A stretch of DNA of 64,000 bases from Streptomyces luteolus (lineage in GTDB: Bacteria > Actinomycetota > Actinomycetes > Streptomycetales > Streptomycetaceae), in contig NZ_JASCIS010000015.1 in the NCBI RefSeq assembly GCF_029968015.1, positions 1-64,000 on the forward strand, written 5' to 3'. The position numbers and the translations under genes are program-made. Position 1 is the stretch's first letter; each line of letters starts with the position of its first letter. Below the pieces are notes generated by a model, which made no database searches, was not told the origin of the DNA, and saw nothing but the letters and a program-made list of their open reading frames with translations. This document shows, in pieces, positions 18,719 to 26,663 of the stretch.

Positions 18719-20073
18719 CGGACCGCCTCCGCAGTCGTTGCACGAACAGTCGGGGCCGGAGTGGAGACGGGGGCGGTGCGGACGAGCCGGACGCGCTCGG
18801 CGCGATAGTGGTCGACCCGGCGCACCGCGAGCTGCCAGCCGGGCAGTTCGGCCCGGTCGCCGGGGGCCGGGATGCGGCCGAGGAGGTCGGCGACGAGTCC
18901 GGCGACCGTCTCGTACGGGCCCTCGGGCGCTTCGAGGCCGATCCGGAGCAGGGTGTCGAGGCGGCAGCCGCCGTCGGCCTCCCAGGCGGGTCGGCCGTCC
19001 TCGGCCTGGGCGGCGGCGAGTTGGGGCAGGTCGTGTATGTCGTGCTCGTCGCGCACCTCGCCGACCAGCTCCTCGACGATGTCCTCCAGGGTGACGACCC
19101 CGGCCGTGCCGCCGTACTCGTCGACGACCACGGCCATCGGCTGCTCGCTGCGCAGCCGCTCCAGGAGGGGCTGTACGGGCAGGGTCTGCGGGACGAGCAG
19201 CGGGGGCACCGCTATCCGGCCGACCGGGGCGCGGTGCCGCTCCTGGCCGCGTACGGCGAGGGCGTCCTTGAGGTGGACGACGCCGATGATCTCGTCGATC
19301 CGCTCGCGGTAGACGGGGAAGCGGGAGAGGCCGGTGGCGCGGGTGAGGTTGACGACGTCGGCGGCGGTGGCCGAGGCCTGCAGTGCGCTGACCTTCACGC
19401 GCGGGGTCATCACGTGCTGCGCGGTGAGCTCGCCGAGGGAGAGGGTGCGCACGAACAGGTCGGCGGTGTCCTCCTCCAGGGCGCCGGCCTCGGCGGAGTG
19501 CCGGGCCAGGGAGACCAGCTCGTCGGGGGTCCGGGCGGAGGCCAGCTCCTCGGCGGGCTCGACGCCGAAGGCCCGTACGAGACGGTTGGCGACGGCGTTG
19601 AGGCCCGCGATCACCGGGCGGAAGAGCCGGGCGAAGGCGTGCTGCGGTCCGGCCACGAACCGGGCGACCTGCATCGGCCGGGACACCGCCCAGTTCTTCG
19701 GGACGAGCTCGCCGATCACCATCTGGACAGCGGACGCGAACAGCATGCCTATGAGGACCGAGACGCCCGGTACGGCGCCGTCCGGCAGGCCGACCGCGGT
19801 GAGCGGCCCGGCGAGCAGCTGGGCGAGGGCGGGCTCGGCGAGCATCCCGACGACCAACGAGGTCAGGGTGATGCCGAGTTGGGTGCCGGAGAGCTGGAAG
19901 GACAGCTCGCGCAGGGACTTCACGACGCGGCGGGCCCGTCGGTCGCCTGCGGCCGCCGCGCGCTCGGCGTCGGCGCGCTCCACGGTGACGAGGCCGAACT
20001 CGGCCGCCACGAAGAAGCCGTTGGCGAGGATCAGCAGGAAGGCCGCCGCGAGAAGCAGCAAAGGGATGGTCAT
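18715..20073 (-). CDS. CNNM/CBS/CorC-domain membrane protein (hemolysin C family)
   Basis: A 452-aa paralogue of the downstream gene, with the same CNNM core (LILANGFFVAAEFGLVTVER, GTQLGITLTSLVVGMLAEP, MVIGELVPKNWAVSRP), a CBS pair with MAVVVDEYGGTAGVVTLED, and a C-terminal CorC/HlyC domain (about 350-440). The two are translated as an overlapping pair and may form a heteromeric divalent-cation exporter. Three to four membrane helices are expected in residues 1-150. Confidence 0.9.
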   Translation of the reverse strand: MTIPLLLLAAAFLLILANGFFVAAEFGLVTVERADAERAAAAGDRRARRVVKSLRELSFQLSGTQLGITLTSLVVGMLAEPALAQLLAGPLTAVGLPDGAVPGVSVLIGMLFASAVQMVIGELVPKNWAVSRPMQVARFVAGPQHAFARLFRPVIAGLNAVANRLVRAFGVEPAEELASARTPDELVSLARHSAEAGALEEDTADLFVRTLSLGELTAQHVMTPRVKVSALQASATAADVVNLTRATGLSRFPVYRERIDEIIGVVHLKDALAVRGQERHRAPVGRIAVPPLLVPQTLPVQPLLERLRSEQPMAVVVDEYGGTAGVVTLEDIVEELVGEVRDEHDIHDLPQLAAAQAEDGRPAWEADGGCRLDTLLRIGLEAPEGPYETVAGLVADLLGRIPAPGDRAELPGWQLAVRRVDHYRAERVRLVRTAPVSTPAPTVRATTAEAVR

Positions 20074-20276
20074 GTCGCCGCCGGCCGGGAGGGGGCGGCG
20101 CAGGTACTACAGGACGATCCGTCCATTGCCGGAGTAAGTCACTCCTCGGTTCGCAGGAAAGCCCCGCGGCCGGGACCGGCCCGGGGTGCTGTGGTGCGGG
20201 GCGGGGCGCGCTGGGGTCGCCACCGGCACCAGAGTAATCAAGAAGGCCACCGCTGGTGCAGGGACTGGAGCCCGGC

Positions 20277-20300
20277 GGTGCGGGGCTCCTGCCCCGCACC
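20277..20300 (-). terminator. Terminator hairpin of the rib-his operon
   Basis: GGTGCGGGGC (20277-20286) and GCCCCGCACC (20291-20300) form a perfect 10-bp stem with a TCCT loop, 47 bases after the stop of the last operon gene. The surrounding 20074-20346 region otherwise holds only GC-rich palindromes. Confidence 0.7.
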
Positions 20301-20346
20301 CGCCGAGGTCATGCGGGTGCCGACGCGATACGCGCGCGGGACCCGT

Positions 20347-20793
20347 TCAGGTGAGGCCCGCTCCGGTGCCGTGGGCCTCGGCGAGGGCCCGCAGCGTACG
20401 GGCGTCGCGGATCGCGCGTTCCTTGGCGATGCCGGGCTGGATGCCCATGGCGGGCAGGCTGGTGCCGTCACTCAGGTTGAGGAACACCCAGGGGTCGCCC
20501 GGACGCAGGTTGACCTGGAGGATCTCCGCCCATTCCAGGGTGCGGCGGCTGGCCAGGTTGACGACGGTGACGCCGGACTCGTCGGCCACGACCTTGGGGC
20601 GGGCTAGCAGCATGAGCACGCCGAGGAACAGCACGGCCGTGAAGACGAAGCTGGCGCGCTCGCCGGGCGACAGGGTCTCCAGGAGCAGGGCGATGGTCGT
20701 GATCACCACGAACGCCGTGACGCCGACGGTGAGCAGCACCGCGCGGGTGCGGCCGGGCCGGAACGTGACGGGCAGCGGGGGCAGTTCGGACAT
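20347..20793 (-). CDS. PH domain-containing membrane protein
   Basis: A 148-aa protein with two N-terminal transmembrane helices (about 18-60) and a C-terminal PH-like domain (ADESGVTVVNLASRRTLEWAEI onward) of the bacterial bPH type. Function unknown. It is the last gene of the rib-his operon, 28 bases after hisG, as is common in Streptomyces. Confidence 0.8.
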   Translation of the reverse strand: MSELPPLPVTFRPGRTRAVLLTVGVTAFVVITTIALLLETLSPGERASFVFTAVLFLGVLMLLARPKVVADESGVTVVNLASRRTLEWAEILQVNLRPGDPWVFLNLSDGTSLPAMGIQPGIAKERAIRDARTLRALAEAHGTGAGLT

Positions 20794-20821
20794 GTGCGGG
20801 AATCCGTCGGCTGAGGCGCGG

Positions 20822-21670
20822 TCAGAGGCGGCAGGCGTGGATGGCGGTGGTGAGGATGGCCCGCGCGCCGAGGTCGTAGAGGTCGTCCATGATGCGCTGG
20901 GCGCCCTTCGCGGGAACCATGGCGCGGACGGCGACCCAGCCCTCGTTGTGCAGCGGCGAGACCGTCGGCGACTCCAGGCCCGGGGTGAGGGCGACGGCCT
21001 TCTCCAGGTGCTCGGCGCGGCAGTCGTAGTCCATCATCACGTACGTCCGGGCGACCAGGACGCCCTGGAGGCGGCGCAGGAACTGCTGGACCTTCGGGTC
21101 GTCGCCGTCGTTGCCCTTGGCGCGGATCACGCAGGCCTCGGACCGCATGATCGGCTCGCCGAAGACCTCCAGGCCCGCGTTGCGCAGCGAGGTGCCGGTC
21201 TCGACGACGTCCGCGATGGCGTCGGCGACACCGAGCTCGATGGCCGTCTCCACCGCGCCGTCGAGGTGCACGACGGAGGCCTCCACGCCGCGCTCGTCCA
21301 GGTACTTGGCGACGATGCCCTCGTACGAGGTGGCGATGGTGCGGCCCGCGAGGTCCGCGATGTCCTTGACGGCACCGGGCCGGGAGGCGAAGCGGAACGT
21401 GGAGCGGGCGAAGCCGAGCGGCAGGATGACCTCGGCCTGTGCGCCGGAGTCGATCAGGAGGTCCTCGCCGGTGACGCCGATGTCGAGCTTGCCGGAGGAC
21501 ACGTAGATCGCGATGTCCTTGGGGCGCAGGTAGAAGAACTCCACCTCGTTGTCCGGGTCGACCGTGACGAGTTCCTTGGACTCCTTGCGCTGCCGGTAGC
21601 CGGCCTCATGGAGGATCGCCGACGCAGGTCCTGACAGTGAACCCTTGTTGGGGACGGCGATGCGCAGCAT
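20822..21670 (-). CDS. hisG: ATP phosphoribosyltransferase
   Basis: A 282-aa long-form HisG, which joins ATP and PRPP in the first step of histidine synthesis. MLRIAVPNKGSLSGPA opens the catalytic domain; EVFGEPIMRSEACVI and ATSYEGIVAKYL are family motifs. Residues from about 205 (LQGVLVARTYVMMDY) form the C-terminal histidine-sensing domain, so feedback inhibition is expected. It follows hisE by 47 bases. Confidence 0.96.
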   Translation of the reverse strand: MLRIAVPNKGSLSGPASAILHEAGYRQRKESKELVTVDPDNEVEFFYLRPKDIAIYVSSGKLDIGVTGEDLLIDSGAQAEVILPLGFARSTFRFASRPGAVKDIADLAGRTIATSYEGIVAKYLDERGVEASVVHLDGAVETAIELGVADAIADVVETGTSLRNAGLEVFGEPIMRSEACVIRAKGNDGDDPKVQQFLRRLQGVLVARTYVMMDYDCRAEHLEKAVALTPGLESPTVSPLHNEGWVAVRAMVPAKGAQRIMDDLYDLGARAILTTAIHACRL

Positions 21671-21717
21671 GAGGTCGGCTTCCTTCGCTCTGGAAAAACG
21701 GGGTGTGAACGGGTGGA

Positions 21718-21990
21718 TCAGAGGTTGGCGTAGACGTCGTCGAGGGTGATGCCGCGGGCGACCATCATCACCTGTACGTGGTACAGGAGCTGGGAGATCT
21801 CCTCGGCGGCGGCTTCCTTGCCCTCGTACTCGGCGGCCATCCAGACTTCGGCGGCCTCCTCGACGACCTTCTTGCCGATCGCGTGTACGCCCTTCTCCAC
21901 CAGCTCGGCGGTGCGGGACGTGGCGGGGTCGGCGTGGGCGGCCTTGTGCTGGAGCTCGGAGAAGAGCTCCTCGAACGTCTTATTGGACAT
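21718..21990 (-). CDS. hisE: Phosphoribosyl-ATP pyrophosphatase
   Basis: A 90-aa HisE, which hydrolyses PR-ATP to PR-AMP, the second step of histidine synthesis. The MazG-like motif KKVVEEAAEVWMAAEYE (about 39-55) supplies the metal-binding acidic residues. The ATG at 21990 gives MSNKTFEELF, the usual start. It is coupled to hisG and placed after ribH. Confidence 0.95.
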   Translation of the reverse strand: MSNKTFEELFSELQHKAAHADPATSRTAELVEKGVHAIGKKVVEEAAEVWMAAEYEGKEAAAEEISQLLYHVQVMMVARGITLDDVYANL

Positions 21991-22025
21991 GGTGATGCTT
22001 ACTCTACGCGGCCCTTCCGCCCCAC

Positions 22026-22511
22026 TCAGCGCCAGGGCTCGGAGACGGAACGGAGCGTGGTGGCGGTGGCGACGGCCGCGGTGACGGCCTCGTGGCCCTT
22101 GTCCTCGCTCGATCCCTCGATGCCTGCGCGGTCCAGGGCCTGCTCCTCGGTGTCGCAGGTCAGCACGCCGAAGCCGACGGGCACGCCGGTGTCGATGGAG
22201 ACCTGCGTGAGGCCGTTGGTGACTCCCTGGCAGACGTAGTCGAAGTGCGGGGTGCCGCCGCGGATGACGACGCCGAGGGCGACCACCGCGTCGTAGCCGC
22301 GCTCCGCGAGGACCTTGGCGACGACCGGGAGCTCGAAGCTGCCGGGCACGCGCAGCAGGGTCGGCTCGTCGATGCCGAGCTCGCGCAGGGCGCGCAGGGC
22401 GCCGTCGACGAGTCCGTCCATGACCTGCTCGTGCCACTGGGCCGCGATCACCGCGACTCGCAGGTCGCTGCAGTTCTCCACGCTCAGTACGGGTGCGCCC
22501 TTGCCGCTCAC
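22026..22511 (-). CDS. ribH: 6,7-dimethyl-8-ribityllumazine synthase
   Basis: A 161-aa lumazine synthase that condenses the RibD product with 3,4-dihydroxy-2-butanone-4-phosphate. VAAQWHEQVMDGLVDGAL, VPGSFELPVVAKVLAE and VVIRGGTPHFDYVCQGV (active-site His) are all present. It normally assembles into a 60-mer. It is 46 bases from ribBA. Confidence 0.96.
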   Translation of the reverse strand: MSGKGAPVLSVENCSDLRVAVIAAQWHEQVMDGLVDGALRALRELGIDEPTLLRVPGSFELPVVAKVLAERGYDAVVALGVVIRGGTPHFDYVCQGVTNGLTQVSIDTGVPVGFGVLTCDTEEQALDRAGIEGSSEDKGHEAVTAAVATATTLRSVSEPWR

Positions 22512-22557
22512 GTCTCTCCTCGGGGTGTGCTGTCCGGTGTCTTACGGGTTGCTGGTG

Positions 22558-23826
22558 CTACTGCGCGTCGAGCCAGGGCAGTTCGTGGCCCATGCGGTCG
22601 CGCTTGGTACGCAGGTACGTCAGGTTGTGCTCGCCCGCCTGGACGGGCATCGGCTCACGGCTCGCGACCTTGAGGCCGTGGGCGGTGAGGGCCTGGCTCT
22701 TTTCCGGGTTGTTGGTCATCAGGCGCAGGCTGCGCACGCCGAGGTCGGCGAGGATCTGCGCGCCGGCGGCGTAGTCCCGGGCGTCGGCGGGCAGGCCGAG
22801 TTCCAGGTTGGCGTCGAGGGTGTCGCGGCCGCGCTCCTGGAGGGCGTACGCGCGCAGCTTGGAGAGCAGGCCGATGCCGCGCCCCTCGTGGCCGCGCAGA
22901 TAGACGACGACGCCGCGGCCCTCGTCGGTGATGCGCCGCATGGAGGCTTCCAGCTGGGGCCCGCAGTCGCAGCGCAGGGAGTGGAAGACGTCTCCGGTCA
23001 GGCACTCGGAGTGGACGCGTACGAGCACGTCCTCGCCGTCGCCGATCTCGCCCTGCACGAGGGCGACGTGCTCGACTCCGTCGACCGAGGAGCGGTAGCC
23101 GTACGCGGTGAACTCGCCGTGGGCGGTGGGGAGTCGGACCTCGGCCTCGCGGTGGACGGTGGGCTCGCTGGAGCGGCGGTAGGCGATCAGGTCCTCGATG
23201 GAGATGATCGTCAGGCCGTGCTTGCGGGCGAACGGGATCAGCTCGGGCAGGCGGAGCATCGTGCCGTCCTCGCCCGCGATCTCCACGATGGCGCCGGCGG
23301 GGCGCAGGCCCGCGAGCCGGGCGAGGTCGACGGCGGCCTCGGTGTGGCCGTCGCGGACGAGGACGCCGCCGGTGCGGGCGCGCAGCGGGAAGATGTGGCC
23401 GGGGCGCACGAAGTCGCCCGCCTGGGCGCGGCCGTCGGCGAGGAGCTGGAGGGTGGTGGCGCGGTCGGCGGCGGAGATGCCGGTGGTGACGCCGTGCGCG
23501 GGGCCCGCGTCGACGGAGACGGTGAAGGCGGTCCGCATCAGCTCGGTGTTGTGCTCGACCATCTGCGGGAGTTCGAGGCGGTCGAGCTCGTCGGCCTCCA
23601 TGGGCGCGCAGATCAGGCCGCGGCACTCGCTCATCATGAACGCGATGATCTCGGGCGTCGCCTTCTCGGCGGCGACGACGAGGTCGCCCTCGTTCTCCCG
23701 GTTCTCGTCGTCGACCACGACGACCGGGCGGCCGGCCGCGATGTCGGCGATCGCCTGCTCGACGGGGTCCAGGACCAGGTGCTCTTCGCGGACGTCGTCG
23801 GCGTACCAGAGAGGTGCGGTGCTCAT
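22558..23826 (-). CDS. ribBA: Bifunctional DHBP synthase / GTP cyclohydrolase II
   Basis: The 422-aa fusion supplies both precursors of riboflavin. Residues about 20-220 are the DHBP synthase (VVVDDENRENEGDLVVAAE, HTEAAVDLARLAGL). Residues about 225-420 are GTP cyclohydrolase II, with the zinc-binding Cys set in HSECLTGDVFHSLRCDCG and RGHEGRGIGL. The ATG overlaps the ribM stop by 4 bases. Confidence 0.95.
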   Translation of the reverse strand: MSTAPLWYADDVREEHLVLDPVEQAIADIAAGRPVVVVDDENRENEGDLVVAAEKATPEIIAFMMSECRGLICAPMEADELDRLELPQMVEHNTELMRTAFTVSVDAGPAHGVTTGISAADRATTLQLLADGRAQAGDFVRPGHIFPLRARTGGVLVRDGHTEAAVDLARLAGLRPAGAIVEIAGEDGTMLRLPELIPFARKHGLTIISIEDLIAYRRSSEPTVHREAEVRLPTAHGEFTAYGYRSSVDGVEHVALVQGEIGDGEDVLVRVHSECLTGDVFHSLRCDCGPQLEASMRRITDEGRGVVVYLRGHEGRGIGLLSKLRAYALQERGRDTLDANLELGLPADARDYAAGAQILADLGVRSLRLMTNNPEKSQALTAHGLKVASREPMPVQAGEHNLTYLRTKRDRMGHELPWLDAQ

Positions 23827-24473
23827 GCCGTTGCTCCTTCCAGGGCGGGTGCCGTCACGCGGGAGCGCAGCCACCAGTCGCGCATCCCCCACAGGACGAG
23901 GGCGAGGTAGATCACGTAGACCAGGCCGGAGAAGGCGAGGCCGCTGTTGAAGGCGAGGGGGACGCCGACGAGGTCGACGAGGAGCCAGGCGAACCAGAAC
24001 TCCACCAAACCGCGGGCCTGGGCGACCATCGCGACGAGGGTCCCGACGAAGATGTACGCGTCCGCCCAGGGGCTCCAGGACAGGGACGGGTAGGCGGTGA
24101 AGAGCCCGCCGACGGCGAGGGTGCCGACGGCCGCGGCGGCGAGGAGCGCGCCGCGCTCCTTCCAGGTGGCGAACCGTACGGCGATGGAGCCGTCCTGGGC
24201 CTGCCGCGTGCCGCGGCTCCACTGCCGCCAGCCCCACAGGGCGACGCCGATGACGAGGAGCTGCTTGCCGACGCCGCCGGAGAGCTGCGCGGAGGCGTAC
24301 GCCCCGACGAGGATCAGGCCGGAGAGGAACTGGGCGGGCCAGGTCCACACCGAGCGGCGCCAGCCGAGGGCGAGGGCGGCGAGCCCGATGGTGTTGCCGA
24401 TCATGTCGGACCAGATGACGTGCTGGCCGAAGGCGCTGAAGGCCTCGGCGTTCAGCCAGTTCAGGGCGCTCAC
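23823..24473 (-). CDS. ribM: PnuC-like riboflavin transporter (RibM)
   Basis: A 216-aa membrane protein of the PnuC family with seven or eight helices; WSPWADAYIFVGTLVAMVAQ and WFAWLLVDLVGVPLAF are typical. PnuC proteins otherwise import nicotinamide riboside, but PnuC-like proteins placed between ribE and ribBA in Streptomyces and Corynebacterium are riboflavin facilitators (RibM). Four-base overlaps on both sides lock it into the rib operon, so the riboflavin function is preferred. Confidence 0.85.
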   Translation of the reverse strand: MSALNWLNAEAFSAFGQHVIWSDMIGNTIGLAALALGWRRSVWTWPAQFLSGLILVGAYASAQLSGGVGKQLLVIGVALWGWRQWSRGTRQAQDGSIAVRFATWKERGALLAAAAVGTLAVGGLFTAYPSLSWSPWADAYIFVGTLVAMVAQARGLVEFWFAWLLVDLVGVPLAFNSGLAFSGLVYVIYLALVLWGMRDWWLRSRVTAPALEGATA

Positions 24474-25132
24474 TTCCCTGCCTCCGGGGCCTTGTCCGCC
24501 TCCGGGGCCTTGTCCGCCTCCGGGGCCTTGTCCGCCTCCGCGGCCCGGTCGCCGAGGAGGCGCTCGACGTACTTGGCGATGACGTCCACTTCGAGGTTGA
24601 CCGGGTCGCCGGGCTGCTTCAAGCCGAGCGTGGTCAGGGCGAGGGTGGTGGGGATGAGGCTGATGGTGAAGTAGTCCGGTCCGGCGTCGACGACGGTGAG
24701 GCTGACGCCGTCGACGGTGATGGAGCCCTTCTCCACGACGTACCGGGAGAGCTGGGCGGGCAGGGAGACCTTCACGATCTCCCAGTTCTCGGACGGCTTG
24801 CGCTCCTCGATCGTCCCTACACCGTCGACGTGCCCCTGCACGATGTGTCCGCCGAGCCGGGCGCCGACCGCGGTGGGCCGCTCCAGGTTGACCCGGGAGC
24901 CCTCGCGGAGCGCGCCGAGGCTGGAGCGGTTCAGTGTTTCGGCCATCACGTCGGCCGTGAACTCGTCGCCCTCGTGCTCCACGACGGTGAGGCAGACCCC
25001 GTTGACGGCGATGGAGTCGCCGTGCGCGGCGCCCTGCGTGACGACGGGGCCGCGCAGGCGGAAGCGGGAGGCGTCGCCGAGGTTCTCGACGGCGGTGACC
25101 TCACCCAGCTCTTCGACGATTCCGGTGAACAC
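24470..25132 (-). CDS. ribE: Riboflavin synthase, alpha subunit
   Basis: A 220-aa riboflavin synthase with two lumazine-binding repeats: FTGIVEELGEV...SIAVNGVCLTVVEH and GHIVQGHVDGVGT...SITVDGVSLTVVDAG. It dismutates two lumazine molecules to riboflavin. The GTG at 25132 begins VFTGIVEE, the conserved N-terminus, one base after the ribD stop. The C-terminus carries an unusual tail with three copies of EADKAP from 18-bp repeats (24478-24540). Confidence 0.94.
   Translation of the reverse strand: MFTGIVEELGEVTAVENLGDASRFRLRGPVVTQGAAHGDSIAVNGVCLTVVEHEGDEFTADVMAETLNRSSLGALREGSRVNLERPTAVGARLGGHIVQGHVDGVGTIEERKPSENWEIVKVSLPAQLSRYVVEKGSITVDGVSLTVVDAGPDYFTISLIPTTLALTTLGLKQPGDPVNLEVDVIAKYVERLLGDRAAEADKAPEADKAPEADKAPEAGK
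24478..24541 (-). repeat. In-frame 18-bp tandem repeat at the end of ribE
   Basis: Three copies of an 18-base unit (GCCTCCGGGGCCTTGTCC on the plus strand) encode EADKAP in the charged C-terminal tail of riboflavin synthase. The unit preserves the reading frame. Confidence 0.85.
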
Positions 25133-25133
25133 T

Positions 25134-26225
25134 TCAGCGCTCCTTAGGGGAGGAGGGGGCGGCGGGGACGGCGGTGATGCGGAGATCGGGGCCGATGCGG
25201 ACGGTCTCGGTGACGTCGAGCCGCAGGGCGTCGGCGATGGTGCTGATTCCGGCCTCGCCGAGGGCGGCGGGGCCCGCGCCGAGCAGGACGGGCGCGAGGT
25301 AGCCGACGACGCGGTCGACGGCTCCGGCGGCGACGAACGCACCGGCGAGGGTGGGTCCGCCTTCGAGGAGTACGGAGCGGACGCCGCGCCGGTGGAGGGC
25401 GTCGAGGAGGGCGGGGACGGCGAGTCCGGTCCCGGTGCGCGGGAGCCGTACGACGTCGGGGAGTTCGGTGGTCACGTCGTCGGCGACGGCGACGAGGGTG
25501 GGGGCCGCGTCGTCCAGGACGCGCGAAGTCGCCGTGACCGCCGTGCCGTTGGTGTCGATGACGACGCGCAGCGGCTGCACCGCGCCCTCGATGCCGCGCA
25601 CCGCGAGATGCGGGTCGTCGGCCCGCTGCGTGCCGGCGCCGACGACGACGGCGTCCGACTCGGCGCGAAGCCGGTGCACGTCGGCACGGGACTCGGGCGA
25701 GGTGATCCAGCGGCTGCTGCGGTCGGCGGCGGCGATACGGCCGTCGAGGGTCGCGGCGTACTTCCAGGTGACGTACGGGCGGCCGGAGTTGACGGAGGTG
25801 AGCCAGGCGATGTTGCCCGCGCGGGCCTCGTCCTCCAGGAGTCCCCGCTCGACGTCGACGCCGCCCTCGCGCAGCCGCTGTCCGCCGCCGGTGGCGGCGA
25901 GGTCGGGGTCGGGGACGGCGTAGACGACGCGGGCGATGCCTGCGTCGAGGAGGGCCTGGGCGCAGGGACCGGTGCGGCCGGTGTGGTTGCAGGGTTCGAG
26001 GGTGACGACGGCGGTGCCGCCGCGGGCCCGGTCTCCGGCGGCGCGCAGGGCGTGCACCTCCGCGTGCGGTCCGCCGGCGCGCTGGTGGTAGCCCTCGCCG
26101 ACCACGGTCCCGGCGGCGTCGAGGACGACACAGCCGACGACGGGGTTGGGGCTCGTGGCGCCGAGTGCGCGCGCGGCGAGCGTGATCGCCTGCCGCATGG
26201 CGGTTGCTTCGGCTGCGGTGGCCAC
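25134..26225 (-). CDS. ribD: Bifunctional pyrimidine deaminase/reductase
   Basis: A 363-aa RibD. The N-terminal deaminase (to about 145) has the zinc motif HAEVHAL and EPCNHTGRTGPCAQAL. The C-terminal reductase starts at RPYVTWKYAATLDGRIAAAD and contains VLLEGGPTLAGAFV. It catalyses the second and third steps of riboflavin synthesis. The start is the GTG at 26225. It is the first gene behind the FMN riboswitch, with a leader of about 150 bases. Confidence 0.94.
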   Translation of the reverse strand: MATAAEATAMRQAITLAARALGATSPNPVVGCVVLDAAGTVVGEGYHQRAGGPHAEVHALRAAGDRARGGTAVVTLEPCNHTGRTGPCAQALLDAGIARVVYAVPDPDLAATGGGQRLREGGVDVERGLLEDEARAGNIAWLTSVNSGRPYVTWKYAATLDGRIAAADRSSRWITSPESRADVHRLRAESDAVVVGAGTQRADDPHLAVRGIEGAVQPLRVVIDTNGTAVTATSRVLDDAAPTLVAVADDVTTELPDVVRLPRTGTGLAVPALLDALHRRGVRSVLLEGGPTLAGAFVAAGAVDRVVGYLAPVLLGAGPAALGEAGISTIADALRLDVTETVRIGPDLRITAVPAAPSSPKER

Positions 26226-26379
26226 CGGGTCCTCCTGCCTCTTCGGGCACGGACTCCGGGGCCTGTCGATGACGACAGATCTGACGGGCGAGGACCACTG
26301 AGCACCGGGGACGCCGGACGACGGCCGTCCTGCCTAGGACGAACCGACGGCGCGGCATACACGGATGTGCCTGCCCGCC

Positions 26380-26506
26380 GCGCACTGCCTCCCATCCGGA
26401 CTTTCACCGTCGGTGCAGGAATTTCACCTGCTCAACCGGCCACTGGATGCGGCCGGGTCGCGGACTGTTACCGCCGGTTCGGAATTACACCGACCCCGGA
26501 GTGCGC
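26380..26506 (-). promoter_or_regulatory. FMN riboswitch (RFN element)
   Basis: Read on the minus strand, the conserved RFN blocks occur in order: GGGGTCGGTGTAATTCC, GGCGGTAA, CCAGTGGCCGG, AGCAGGTGAAATTCCTGC, and GACGGTGAAAGTCCGGATGG with GGAGGCAG at the end. When FMN binds, expression of ribD and the genes after it should fall. It sits upstream of ribD, as in other Streptomyces. Confidence 0.95.
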
Positions 26507-26663
26507 TGCTGCTGTTACACGGTCAGTGTGCCACGGCTGATCGTCACCCATGCGGGCGAAGTGTTGTGGGCTGGCTCACAGGGCGGAGAACGTCCGGACT
26601 TCGTCAAGTCGACCCCGATTCCGGACCCCATGGGCCACGGGGGCGCTCTGGCACGCTGTCGCC

